Assembly: GCA_021432635.1 (NCBI GenBank)
Contig: MU270030.1
Location: 310,001 to 374,000, forward strand
Direction: 5' to 3'
Origin: Thozetella sp. PMI_491
Taxonomy: Eukaryota > Ascomycota > Sordariomycetes > Chaetosphaeriales > Chaetosphaeriaceae
DNA length: 64,000 nt
A program made the position numbers and the translations under genes. Below, in pieces: positions 45,538 through 57,054 of this stretch (positions within the stretch are counted from its first letter, which is position 1; the number at the start of each line of letters is the position of its first letter). Below the pieces are notes generated by a model, which was not told where the DNA came from, searched no databases, and saw only the letters and a program-made list of their open reading frames with translations.

Positions 45538-47271
45538 ATGCCACCCCTACTTTCCCTGATCGCCGCCGTCTGGCTGTGGTCGGGAATTGTAGATGCCCAG
45601 GCCAGCCTAGTTACTGAGATCTTTAACAATGCACCTGCATGCGCTGTAGGTGACGAGAAACCCCGAGTTGGGCTCCTTCCGGAGCGAAACGAGTGGCTGA
45701 CGCAGGACGGAACAAATAGCTCCCGTGCATCACGCCCGTGTTTACCAATGGGGTCTGCTCCCTCGACGCTATTGCGCCATGCGTATGCAGCAACATCACG
45801 CTGCAGTCCGAGCTCTCTACATGCGTACAGAGAGCATGTGTCTTCAGCGACCAAGTTGGTATGGCTTGCCTACCCCTCTTAGCGGGCGCTCCGCCATCGC
45901 CGCGCCCCAACTAACCAGAAACGTCAGCTGCCGTGTCCATCGAGACAAGTGTGTGCATCGACTATCCCAAGGAGTCCCGGAGCCAAGACGTGAAAGTCAC
46001 TGCTATTTGCTGCCTCGCTATCATCCTGCCTGTGATCATGCTGCGGTTCTACGCGCGGCTGCGCATAGTACGGGAGCTAGGATGGGACGATTATATGACC
46101 TTGTTCGCTGTGCTTGCCCACATCGCCGTGTCGGCAATCGAGATCGCTAGTACGTTACTGAATCGTCGTTACCTGGATGGCATCACTCACCTCTCTCCAG
46201 GCGCCCGCATGGGTTTTGGCATGCATTATTGGCAGATACAACCGGACACAGGCACCGTTCTACTCCAAGTAAGATCCATCAAACTCCAGAGACACCAACC
46301 CAAGAGGGTACCTAAGTCGCGTCTAACCCGGCTCGCAGCTGTTTTGGGTGGTCCAGATGCTGTATATCCTCATCCAGCTCCTCACCAAGCTATCGATCTT
46401 GTTCCTCTTGGGCCGAGTTATCTCTACCCCTGGGTTCCAACTAACGGTTAAGGTTTTTGCCAGCTTCCTGATCTTCCATTTCGGGGTTTTCATTCTTGTG
46501 GATGCTTTCCAGTGCATCCCGGTGGATGCCGTCTGGGATCGCAACATCAGAGATGCCCGCTGTGTAAACATGACAACAGCTGGATACGTGATGGCCGCTT
46601 TTAGCATTGTCGAGGATGTGGGAATATTGTTACTACCCGTGCCGTGGGTTATGCGCCTTCAAATGAACGTGAAAAGCCGACTCTTAGTCGGGTTTCTATT
46701 CGGCGTCGGGTCTTTGTAAGTCACAGTCTCCCTGGCTTGCATATAATATTCATTCTAACGTTGCTCCAGTGCCTGTATTACAAGCATGATCAGAATGAAG
46801 TATCTAATTAAATTCAGTAGCTCTTTGGACTCAACATGTACGTCATTCCATTGCTCTCGTCACACTACACCGCTTGAACTGTTACCGAATACTAATATCA
46901 CGTCACCAGGGGATAATGTTGATGTTGTTATTTGGTCCATCATCGAGGTCTTCTCCGCTCTGCTTTGTGGAAGCCTGCCAGCGATATGGCCGCTCATCAG
47001 TCGGCTTGTGGTGCCCGGTTCTGACTGGCAGTCCGGCCCATCAAATCAGTCGAAAGGCCCTAACGATAGTACACCGTCATACACATCACGGCCGTACCAA
47101 ACATCGTTTACGGAGCTTGAAGGAAGTGACCGCGCGTTGCCGTTGCAACGACTTGATTCCCGACGGGTTCCTGTGAAGTCCTCACCACCGCTGTCGGACC
47201 ATGAACACGAGTTTGGTCACAAAGGGGAGCATGGGGCAGATAGATCGTTTGACACAGTGTCTATAGTTTAA
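45538..47271 (+). CDS. CFEM-domain seven-TM receptor (PTH11-like)
   Basis: Seven exons: 45538-45645, 45720-45858, 45928-46149, 46201-46268, 46339-46715, 46770-46837 and 46910-47271. They code 447 aa, with introns of 51-74 nt. A signal peptide (to about residue 20) is followed by a CFEM module with all eight cysteines: 35, 39, 49, 57, 59, 71, 76 and 92. Asp52 is in the C-x2-D position that binds haem in some CFEM proteins. The fungal rhodopsin-like seven-helix domain follows, including MLRFYARLRIVRELGWDDYM, then QLLTKLSILFLLGR and WSIIEVFSALLCGSLPAIWPL. The tail of about 85 residues is hydrophilic and Ser-rich. This is the layout of the PTH11 class of fungal G-protein-coupled receptors, which sense surface or host cues. 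The ligand is unknown. Confidence 0.92.
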
Positions 47272-47673
47272 GGCAATTGATGTCACCTATTTGGAATGCA
47301 CAGCGTACAGGAGATCACGGACGGTCACTGAAACTTTGAATGAATACGCTAGAGCCTAAATTAATTTCTACATCAAGACGTATACGGAGCAATCCGAGTC
47401 TTTTGATGCGCAGCCGAAGCGCGGCGATATTGGCGCCACTCGTGTCGTACGTCACATCCCACAATTCCTTGTCCTTGTCCGTAGGCCACCAGATTTTAAG
47501 CGACAGACATGTGGTCTCCGAGATGGCCTCGGCCACTAACTGCTTAAATTGCTTCGACAATAGATTTTGCCCACGAAGTCAATTCGGACAATGAGAGAAA
47601 CATTTCCGCATCTCAATCCGCAGCCCAGCTTCAAGAAGCTGCTAACGAAATATAGCAAGATAGCTGGACCACC
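47272..47673. other. Convergent intergenic region
   Basis: The 400 bases separating the 3' ends of the receptor and F-box genes show no gene. Confidence 0.55.
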
Positions 47674-49212
47674 TTATGAAATGAACTCATCCACGCTGTG
47701 TCTTGGGAATCTCGATACTCCTCTTTGCATCTCCTTGGCTGGACCCATACCTACTAACAGCCTCAACAGCTGTTCCCATCTCCACCGCGATGCGCAGAAT
47801 ATATCGTCGCACCACGCAACATGACGGAGTTCATCGTCCTCTAGAATACCCCATGCCTCGGGGTGAATCACAGACAGCCAGCTGCTATCAATATAGATGT
47901 ATTTGGGGAAGCGAAAGTCATAGCTTCCGTTCAGGAGGTCTATCTTAAGGTAAACAGTCGAGTTGAAGCGTATCCATGTGTATCTGGCGCTGCAAATGCC
48001 GCAATGGTAGTTGTGTCGAGAAGGCCAATATTGGTGCCAAGCAGCCTCATTATAGGCTAGGAAATATCCGACCTGGCTTGGATTTCGTTCAGCGTTGCAC
48101 CGACAGCAAAATCGATCGTAGGAGACACAGCTGTGGTTGATCCACCGGAGGCAATCAAAGCATGCGCAGTTGTCAGGGGCGAATGGTAGCAATAACTGCC
48201 CGTCGTCGACCGTGACGTGCGGACAAAGGATCTTTTCCAGTGCGGTTGTATTTGCTGCCAGCTGTTCTTGTAACCACGCCCGGGTTACAGGGGTTTCGTG
48301 TTGAAGTTTGAATAACTTGTGTGTTACAGTAGAGCTAAGCATTAGCGTGTCGTTATCAACGTGTTTCCAGCGTTTCACTCGAGGCCTGGAATTGGCGTAG
48401 AGGTGTCGTTGGTCGCTCAAGGCAGTCCAGAGCGGCGGCTCATGATCCCGGTGTTGACAAAGATCCCAGGGTATCCCTCTCATCGAATCAGGGCATTTGA
48501 AATCTTGGGCTTCTTTCCATCCCGTAGACAGATGAGTGCAGATGTGTAGCTTACCTTCGGCGAGCACACAGATCCGGGTTGCCGATGGGAATTCTCTCTG
48601 CCGTGATGAGAAGAGGGGACGCCTGTGAGCCTCGTTGCAATGGGAGCACCAAAGCATACTCTGGAGCTTTTGGATAGCCATATCGTATCTTCCGTCTTTT
48701 CGGAACTGGGAGCAAGCATCACAGAATCTGTCCCTGTCCAGGAGGCGATCGAGCTGTTTGCGAAAAGAGAAACTCTTGAGCCTGGCCGCTGGGGAGAAGT
48801 CATTGTCTTTCTGACTGAGTGACGGCCAGGGGCCAATCTCGGCAAGGCGCCATACCCTTGCCTCTATCCTTTCTTCACAGGCGTCGCCAAGTAGTGTCCG
48901 ATCAAACATGATTCTCATAATTAATCCACACGTACGGAGAGCAATACGCTTCGAGATATCGTCCAGGCTACTGAGGATCTGTAAAACGAGTTCTTCTGGT
49001 AGCCGATAGAATGCGCAGCGTGCGAGGTTGGCCCGCCGGGCGGATACCCAGGATGGCTCGTCATCGCCCGTATCGCAGGTGCGGTACGAGGATGTGTACC
49101 ACTCCTTAACCCGAAGCCACCAAGGTCGTAAGTCGGCTAAGATGCTCGTGCCCCTGCGGGCGGGTGGTGTGCTCTCGAGAGACCCGCGCTGGCTCCGGTG
49201 CCACAACTTCAT
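47674..49212 (-). CDS. F-box protein of unknown target
   Basis: A single exon of 512 aa; ATG at 49212 (MKLWHRSQRG). Residues 68-105 (FYRLPEELVLQILSSLDDISKRI and on) match an F-box, the Skp1-binding part of SCF ubiquitin ligases. The rest is rich in Cys, His and Trp pairs. These include FCDACSQF...WCSHCNEAH and NCACFDCLRWINHSC...CCRCNAE, arranged like the conserved cysteine patches of the large fungal F-box/hypothetical family. They may bind zinc. There is no Kelch, WD or LRR substrate domain. It probably recruits a protein for ubiquitination, but the substrate is unknown. Such genes are expanded and fast-evolving in moulds. Confidence 0.82.
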   Translation of the reverse strand: MKLWHRSQRGSLESTPPARRGTSILADLRPWWLRVKEWYTSSYRTCDTGDDEPSWVSARRANLARCAFYRLPEELVLQILSSLDDISKRIALRTCGLIMRIMFDRTLLGDACEERIEARVWRLAEIGPWPSLSQKDNDFSPAARLKSFSFRKQLDRLLDRDRFCDACSQFRKDGRYDMAIQKLQSMLWCSHCNEAHRRPLFSSRQREFPSATRICVLAEGKLHICTHLSTGWKEAQDFKCPDSMRGIPWDLCQHRDHEPPLWTALSDQRHLYANSRPRVKRWKHVDNDTLMLSSTVTHKLFKLQHETPVTRAWLQEQLAANTTALEKILCPHVTVDDGQLLLPFAPDNCACFDCLRWINHSCVSYDRFCCRCNAERNPSQVGYFLAYNEAAWHQYWPSRHNYHCGICSARYTWIRFNSTVYLKIDLLNGSYDFRFPKYIYIDSSWLSVIHPEAWGILEDDELRHVAWCDDIFCASRWRWEQLLRLLVGMGPAKEMQRGVSRFPRHSVDEFIS

Positions 49213-49389
49213 CGCCAAGGTCGTGTGCGTGTTTTGTGTAGATAGGAGAAATTTGGCGGACAGAGTGGGTATGCCAAAATAAGGGAGATGGCATAGGGGA
49301 GGACCATTCGGGTGGCTGCTCGATCCAATATATACCAGCTGTTGGCCGCCAAGCCACAGAGAGTCCTGGAACTAGGAAGGACGAAGGGT

Positions 49390-49408
49390 AAAAAAAAAAA
49401 AAAAAAAA
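49390..49408. repeat. Homopolymer tract, 19 A
   Basis: Nineteen consecutive A, about 180 bases upstream of the F-box start on the opposite strand (a T tract in its promoter). Confidence 0.9.
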
Positions 49409-51852
49409 CTTGTCTCCGGCGTACCGATGGGTAGGCTAAAGCATAAATTGGGTTCAGGACATCCCCAACGTTGGCTAGGCGGTCGGGTTGCGGCGCATCT
49501 GTTAGATGCCATCCTTGGCTACACAGAAGTGTCCCCGAGCACATCACACGATCGGAATCTGTCCCGTTCGTGCAGGTCATGGGAATGCCTCGCAAACTCT
49601 CGTGACCAAACACACCTGCACCTATTCTACATTGACATTATTCTAGCACAACGACTACCACCGCATGAAATGCGTGATCGGACACCGAGAGAAGTATTGC
49701 CCAGCGGAAAATGAGTCCGTGGCCTGTTCAGCCATTACCGCCACACCCGCCTCGCGCGAAGTGTTGGCATTGAGTTTTCTTCTGGTTGCCATTTTGGGTA
49801 ACTGGCACCACGCTCAGCCATAGCCGCCACCGTATGGGAGCGCAGACCTTCCTCACAACGCAGCGCCCCGGTCACCACGAAAAAAGAGATAGTTCCCACC
49901 TGCTTTTCAGATGTGCAAGCTATCTACTCGGTAACCAATTCGTCCAGCATGGTCGTTATTGTCCTGGGGGTTAAGAAGACCCCCCGCGTGCCCTCCTTCA
50001 CGGCGATTTGACCATTTGAACAGTGCCTTTCTGGTCGAGCCGTGCTCCAGATGACTTCATCTATTTCGAAAGCAGGCAAGCACAGTTGGAGACTTTCCCA
50101 GGTACCTGGGGATGATAGGAACACGGGGAGGTTTCGGGCGTCATGATTTTTGCTGCGGTGCTGGGGAAGGAGTAGATAGGCAAAACCTTGGTCCTGGTAA
50201 TAACAGCCAGAACTGGAAGGTGTGCCACCAGGGGCGGTCTCCGCCGGCCAAACCACGGGCCAGCACCCATTCGTTCGGATTCCCATGCAATTCCGCTCCT
50301 GGAACTCCTGTTCCCCAAGTAAGGTAGCAGCAGTCTATTTTCTTGCTACGTGCAAAGGCGAATGGGTGATAGCTGATAAGATAGTGGTCTGTGGCCGTGA
50401 GGAAGAGGGCGGCATTTCCGTCGAGAGTCATTTCCGCCAAAACGGGAGAACGGGCGGGGGTATTTCCGGTTCTAAGGGATACAAGAGAATAATACTGGTC
50501 AATAGATATTCTCCCCTTAGATCCTGCCTTTGCCCGGTCGGGCTCCGTTCCCGCGTAACGCACAGTCCAAGCCTGCCCGGTGCTGCTCGGACAAAGGCGG
50601 TGATAACCAATCGAGCGAATAACTAGAACATCTTGAGCAGCTTAGCGGCGTAGCTGCAATAACCGTAACGCGGGATAACAGTCCCCTCCGGTCATAGTGG
50701 ATACACGTCCGATGCATTCCAAATATACCACGAGCGTATGCACGGGTCTGACAAGTAGTGGCGAGGGTTCCTACCCAAGGGGGAAAATCATGCAGGCTTG
50801 AGGTCTGTGCTCTGCAGCTAAGGCGCCAGGGGAGGGAGGAGCTAGCTTTGGATTCCAAGGGGCACTGCTCGGGAAGCCGTTCTGGGACGCAAGGCTCGGA
50901 GCCTTGCTTCATTCTGAGAAGATCCAACACGCCGACGGCAAGGCAACGCGTAGACGGGATGTGAGCAATCTGAATGAAGTTGGCAGCATCCGTAAGAAGG
51001 AATTAAGATGTTTGGCTCTGGCAACGTTGTTAGGTGTTGCCATGGTTGAACTATCTTGGGTTGGCACGTGTGGCCAAAGCATGGTTTGCTATCTCCCTTT
51101 CGATTCACAAGCAGCTAGCTACTTGAGCGTTAACCGATCGGCATACCCGGGCATGTCGCGGCATGTAGGTGTGTTAGGAAGGTAGGTCCGGGGCGGCACA
51201 GCCTTATGACAGAGCTATTTCCCACTGAAATAGGGCTAGGTTAGCTCTCAAGGTACCTAAATTTTAAGATTGCTTGCCAAATACGACCCGTCGTAAAAGA
51301 AGGTGGAGTTCCCCACTCCTGCAAGAGAGCTAGCCGCCGTGAGAAGCGCCTGGTTTCAATGTTCTCACTCGCTTCCACACGACAAGTTCGCTTCTGAGAC
51401 ACGCAAATAGGAGATCCAGTCTAGGCGCGGAGAGCCAGGGTATCTTGGTCGGCATGCAGCATCCACCGATTGCCAAGTCCCAGCTATGGCTCCCCGTACC
51501 CTGGACCGACTAGATAGGATCTAGGCCAGAGAAGCACCGAGTCAGTAGCGGTAAGAAACGAGCGAGACGGGAGGAAAGCAACCGGAGATATGTAGGATCG
51601 TGGCTGGCCTGTGCCAGTCCTTGCCTTACCTTTCTCAAGATCGGTCCTATGCTAGTTATAAGGAATGTTAAATCTTGGACCCACTGGACCAGGGTCCCAA
51701 AGAATCGGCGGAATCCGAGTTCCGTACGAACTACCCCTGCCAATTGGCTGGAAGGATACGCCTTGCTACGTGTCTCCTCTCTGTCTCTTCCATTATATGG
51801 TCAGGGGGGGTTTTGTTGGGGGGGGCGTGAGCTATAGGGGAAATCACCCACT

Positions 51853-51945
51853 CACTTACTAGATTTGAACCAATAGCCTCCACATCGAAATGATACAAGC
51901 TCGGCACGAGGCCTAGCTAGCTGGCTGAGTTGTGGCCCCCACTTC
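51853..51945 (-). other. Degenerate tRNA-like sequence
   Basis: The minus strand carries GGTTCAAATC (in the complement of 51861-51871) preceded by GGAGGC and, further up, AACTCAGCCAGCTAG. These recall the T arm, variable loop and D arm (A-box) of a tRNA, with CAT in the position of an anticodon. Stems pair poorly and the acceptor ends do not match, so it is not a working tRNA. Confidence 0.22.
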
Positions 51946-52209
51946 TTCGGATTGTTAAGTCAGTTGAGAGATCGCAACGGATTTATTTCCGTCTCCAGCG
52001 GTTATACATATCGTTATCCGCCGAGGATGCCCAGCGCGAATCCTGAATGCAACGGATGACTTGGATATATGTGTCAAGAGCACGTCGAAAGGATACGAAT
52101 AATATCTCGTGTTAAGCCAGGACAAACTCTTGTGTAACTGACGCTACACGATCATTGCTAAGCGGCCGCCGCTATACAACCCCCGCGGACACTAAACACG
52201 TGTTTGGAC

Positions 52210-54240
52210 ATGGGCACAGATAACAGGCGCAGGCGCGAGCATACACGCAGCAAGACAGGCTGTACAACATGCAAGAAGAGACATGTACGGTGTGACGAAG
52301 CACGTCCGGTTTGGTAAGCATGACCCATCTCACTTGGCACAATGGTGTCGCCAGTCTTGTTCAGATCGAGCGACTTGCGTACCTTACCGACTTGACACCC
52401 CCTTTTTTTTGCCAAACTACAGCATGCTTTGTGGAGTCGTTATACTCATTTCGAATCAGAGAGCAAGCCGTTGGCACCCGCAACCCCTATGCATCGATAC
52501 CGGCGTTATGCTGACCCTTTGGTATGCCTCACGATAGCAATAATTGTCTCCTTGTTCAAAGAAACTGCGAGTATACCCAGGTGGAGTCTTGGGCTGAACT
52601 CGATGCAAATTCTTACTTGCTCGAGTCTGAGGACCAGCAGGGGTCTTTCGGCTTCTGGCAACTTGCAAAAGATCCTAGGATGGTGGATCCATTCGATAGC
52701 CTTCCCAGCGGCACGCCTCCCAAAGCGCGAGAATTACTCTACCACCGTCAGTGCCCCCCTTCTACGGTTTCTTGCGCGACTCGCTGCCCTAGTAATTCTC
52801 AAAAGACTTCTCTGCTCATCCGCTCGACAGTTATACATGCTCAGGAGCGACAATGCCAGATGCCCTTGTCGAAGAAGCAGTAAGTCGATAGTTAGCCTGT
52901 GCGTTTGTTCGCCGTCTTTCTCACCCACGGTAGCATCAAACGGGCGATACAGCATCCGGATGACTTCCGTGGTGTTGTGCTTCTGGCCGCGTTGCACTTT
53001 AGATGGAGCACCGGAGACCTCGGAGACTTTGAATCTACCTACGTCACAACCAAGATCGAATGTATCCGCACCGTCAACAGGCTCCTCGGCTGCCCGAAGG
53101 AGGACCACGACGCCATACGGTCTCGATTTAGCCTTGTTGCAACATTGTGTCTAGTAGAAGTAAGACGCTATCCTTGACCTTGACAAGCGTTTCTAAGCAT
53201 CCGTCCGGAGACTAGGCTAACATGTATGGAAGAGCTGCTCACGAAACCTAGCCGCGGCCGAGACTCATTTAGAAGGTCTCTTAGTCCTCCTCGAAAACGA
53301 AAAGCTCGCCTGGCCGACCGACCGTGCGTTTAGAGATGCGAACAACGTTATATCACGGTATTTGCTTCTCTGCATGGATCAAGTCCGCAACCTGCGGCAA
53401 TGCCTCACGGGTTCCTCGGTTGGCCTAGCAGAAGAAGCGCAGTTGGGACCAGGCTGGCAGTCGCTATGCACCAATGAGCTTCTAAGCGACTTCAACGACC
53501 GTCTCCTCGCCTTCTGGCTAATGCCATCGCTTCTCTATGCAGACCTAGCCTTGCGGGCAGATGACGTGGATGCCCTCGATTTTGTGGACGTATTGCGCGT
53601 CGCTACAGCGAATCGCGGTGGGTGCCGGCCGAGTCATGCCAGAGCGACGTCCTTCTCTGCCGTCCAGCCGGATTCGCGCGGGACCACGATGTCCAACTAC
53701 TTCCTTTGGGGCCTTAGCGGGAGCGGCGTGGCACCACAATCGACCGGCGGCCGAGGCGGGGTGTTTCTCAGCTCATGGGCGAGCCTTTCTGTCGCAACTA
53801 GACTCTACAACGCGATCGTTTTGCAACTGAAGCCATATTGGTGCAGCCCTCACAGCCGTACGATGATTTGGCTCCTACAAACCCTGCAGCAGGACCTAGA
53901 AGATACATTCGAGATTTCCGTGGTGGAGCGCAGGCGGAGCAGCGACTTCTGGTTCTGGAAAGCCTTTCTGGGGACGGCTGTGCTTGTCGAGGCGTGGTGT
54001 TCGGGAGCAGTGAATGACACCGCAGAGGTGAAGGTGCTCGGAGGTAAGGCGATGCTCTTGGAGCTGATGTCTTGGTTCTGTCACAAGGTTCGGTTGTGGA
54101 GCATAGCCACTGGCACTGCAGAGTGGGAGGACGCGAAGGATTCTCTAGGCCAGGTAGTTTGGCCGGTTAGAGCGCCGACAGAGGCGTTATTCGTAGCTGT
54201 TTGGGACCGGGCATTAGCAACAGAAGCCGAAAATACTTAA
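52210..54240 (+). CDS. Zn2Cys6 transcription factor; possibly frameshifted
   Basis: The best open model has exons 52210-52313, 52538-52879, 52934-53159 and 53233-54240, coding 559 aa. The 224-nt first intron completes a perfect zinc cluster: Cys18, 21, 28, 35, 38, 45 (C-x2-C-x6-C-x6-C-x2-C-x6-C), with the fourth codon split across the junction. The fungal_trans_2-like body follows (IQHPDDFRGVVLLAALHF, AAAETHLEGLLVLLENEKLAW). The weak point is 52746-52933. The frame used there is Ser/Cys/Thr-rich and unlike a folded domain. Another frame reads protein-like pieces (VPPFYGFLRDSLP, SAHPLDSY, MPDALVEEA) with two stops, and the proposed 54-nt intron covers a third piece (LFAVFLTHGS). Either the region diverged after small indels or the gene is a recent pseudogene. 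Both ends remain intact. Confidence 0.7.
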
Positions 54241-54392
54241 TAGAGTGGTGTGTGTATGTGTTGGGCTAGTACGTTGCATACGACCAAGGATCCATCGGCT
54301 CCCTGCGCCACCAAGACCTTCTTTCCCCTCTTCGTATAGTCAGGCTATCGTACAATGAGCCTAGCACAGGCACCGGGCCATCTATTCTTGTT

Positions 54393-54432
54393 TAGCCCTT
54401 TGCTCCCTAGTATAGCCCTTTGCTCCCTAGTA
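54393..54432. repeat. Tandem repeat, 20 bp x 2
   Basis: Two identical adjacent copies of a 20-base unit beginning TAGCCCTTTGC. Confidence 0.9.
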
Positions 54433-54866
54433 CAGCGCCAGTTCTTTGGTTTAGTCGCTCCACAACCATAGTCCTAGGCGCAACAGTAGTAGGATTTTCT
54501 GGGCGCTCGGAATTTTGACCAATTTTGAACACATGGGCCGGATGGATGCACGCTGCGGTGGCTTAGATCCGTTGTTAGGCCTTGCCAAGGTTCTCTTGCA
54601 GGGTTTAACTACCTTTCCAGGCACTTACGACAATTGATAGAGAAAGGACGGTGCGTAGCACGAGGCTGAGACCTGGTAAAGAGAGTGCCGATGTATTTTA
54701 GGCAGGTTTGGAAGAGCGGTCCTAGATCTCACTTACGCCTAGACCGTAAAGAGGCACCGCAGGTATTGCCGGGGGCTGGTTGCTTGGCATATAGGCAGAA
54801 CAGGCCCCACAAAATAAGCCCAAGGGTCTGAAAGGCTGGTTAGGACGAGGTAGAAACACAGCCATG

Positions 54867-54926
54867 GCGCTAAAAGGTTCGCAACAGCTCTAAAAAGTTC
54901 GCAATAGCTCTAAAAAGTTCTGATGG
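54867..54926. repeat. Tandem repeat, 20 bp x about 2.8
   Basis: Three adjacent units of the form GCTCTAAAAAGTTCGCAATA; the first and last diverge slightly. Confidence 0.85.
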
Positions 54927-55097
54927 CAAAGTTTCACAGGCACGACCCGAAAGGCCTGGGAAGTTCTACTAGGCGCGTAACCTGTATTTATGACTCCATG
55001 TAGTTAACTAAGGACATGGAGTGAGATTGTCCGCATCATGCTAGCTTGCAGTAGACGATTTTGCAATTTTACCCTATAACAGCCCGAAGATACGGCT

Positions 55098-57054
55098 ATG
55101 GCGGCCCCCACGAAGCTGTTTTCCCTACTGTGGGGTCTACACAGCATAGTTTCTGCGAGTTCCACACCCAACCTGATCATCGCCGAACGAAACATACTTG
55201 TCCACGACAATACTGCCAGTATCTTCCGGACGACTCTGGTGCAACCCAGAGACCAAGGGCAGGACACTGTCTTCAATGCCACCGCGATTCTAGACAAGAG
55301 CTGGAAAGACGCCGAACTGTTCCACACGTATAGTGCATAGCTACCCAATCACTATGGAGACCAGATGGGCTAATCACTTTGTTCTTGACAGCGATAAAGA
55401 TACCAGCCAAAGCTCGAGCGGTGGTTCCACTGGCGTTGTGATAACATGCACCACCTGCTATGTCAAAGGGACCGCAAACGCCTTCCTAAAGATCGACAAT
55501 GCATTCAACATCGACAGTGCACTGAAGAATCTAGCCTCCGAGGTTGAGCAGGACGTCGACAGCCTCACAAGTCAAGTGATCAACTACTTCGAAGACTACA
55601 TCAAGGAGAGCAGCAAAAACATCCTGAAGGGAGACTTTGATCTGGGCAATTACGCTTTGCCACCTCTCAACGTTGACCTAAGCCTCGACGTCCCTAAAAT
55701 TCCGGAAGTTCAATTTGAGATCCAACTTGACGGCGTGGAGCTCTACCTGGCACTCGACACCGCCTTCAGCAGTGGCGCAACCTATACCGTCAGTCTACTC
55801 CGCTTGGAAAGTCTCTTCAAAGTCGGTTTACAGTACTCTTTTGAGCTGGAGCTGGAGCTCAGCACAGATGCACCTATCGACATCAGCAGCGGCGTTCACC
55901 TTAAGCTTGAGGACGCGACCGGTATCGACATTGAGCTCTTCGGTAAAAGTATCTCCAACGTCAAACTGTGAGTGACTAGCCAGTATAATGCTGCGAAAAA
56001 GCGGAGTTTCTGGGTAACCCCACTGCTAACAGCCGTGTTTGTTATAGGGAAGGTGGAACGTTTGAATTCCTCCCAGTGACGGTGCGGACTGTCAATGCCG
56101 CATCCCTCTCTGCAGTGTTGCGCGCCCGGTTTGGCGCTGGCCTGGGAATCGGTTCGCCCGACATCTCCGTCGCAGGTGTCAAGATCGAGACGGCATCTGT
56201 GGGTGTAGAGGCCGATGTGTTCGCCAACTTAGCTGAGTTCAGGTTCGACTTCGCCAAGGGCTCTGGCAGCAATGGATGCTTGAACATGGATGAGTCGTAC
56301 CAGCTTGCCGTCGGCGCTGGTATAGGGGCGACGCTGGCTGCAGGGCCGCGTACATGGGGTCCCGAGCTATCTACCTCGGTTCCGATCTTCTCGACGACCT
56401 CTACAGGAGCATGCGCCACCTCCGCAACTAGCTCGGCTGCGGCGATTCGGAGAGACGAATCGGGCGCCAATACACTGAGCACGGTCGTCACGTACACCGC
56501 CACGGCATGCCTATCTACAGGTGCCGTGAACTGCCCTGCCTCTCTCCAGACGACCAAGATTGTATCGTCTACGAGCACGTACATCGGGTCCTTAACGACG
56601 ATCCCACCCACGACGCAGATGTCTGTTGGAAGCACCATCGCATTCGGGAGAAATGCCAACGAGGCGTTCTCAACAACAAGCTCCCCAGTTCCATATAGTG
56701 GGGGGTCTGGTTCTGGGAGCTCCACAGACAACCACCGTGGTCTTATCATTGGCCTATGTGTTGGCTTGGGGGTTCCTATCCTGGCCGCGGTCGTTGCCAT
56801 AGCCCTGTAAGTTAAACCGCCATCTTCCTATCCTCTTCGTCAAGCCCTTTCTCGTTCGGCTTGATGAATCTAGGGCCCATGGCTGTCTAGTTTAAAATCA
56901 GAAACTGACGGTAGAAATATATAGCTTCCGTTCACGGCGCAGAAAGTCTGGCTCGCCTGTGCCATATGCACCAATGGTATATGCAGATGGATACAGCTAC
57001 AGCTCTACGCCGAAACAAGGACAGATACCATCCGCAAGTCAATATTCTTCATGA
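55098..57054 (+). CDS. Single-pass surface glycoprotein (DUF7029/DUF7223-like)
   Basis: Exons 55098-55327, 55392-55967, 56048-56806 and 56925-57054 code 564 aa, with introns of 64, 80 and 118 nt. A signal peptide (LFSLLWGLHSIVSA) is followed by a short N-terminal domain and then CTTCYVKGTANAFLKIDN. A long strand-rich domain of alternating polar and hydrophobic residues comes next (PPLNVDLSLDVPKIPEV, FSFELELELST-like), as in the fungal DUF7223 ectodomain that often follows DUF7029. A Ser/Thr-rich stalk precedes one helix (about residues 499-523, GLIIGLCVGLGVPILAAVV). The RSRRRK stop-transfer signal comes from the last small exon, before a Tyr/Ser-rich tail. Probably plasma membrane or wall associated; function unknown. 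The first splice was chosen because it alone restores the frame. Confidence 0.8.

Larger units (their letters stand above)
49213..52209. other. Gene-poor spacer of 3.0 kb
   Basis: No convincing gene; frames up to 140 codons lack domain character. It contains an A19 tract (49390-49408), two closely spaced G runs (7 and 8 G, 51804-51825) that could form a quadruplex, and a tRNA-like stretch near 51860. It holds the promoters of the F-box gene and the next regulator. Confidence 0.5.
54241..55097. other. Intergenic region with two short tandem repeats
   Basis: No gene is seen. It contains the two 20-bp-period repeats listed separately. Confidence 0.55.

Noticed and set aside
49924-50626. Overlapping frames of 85-140 codons on both strands
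   Set aside because: They shadow each other, and none shows a recognisable fold or splice extension.
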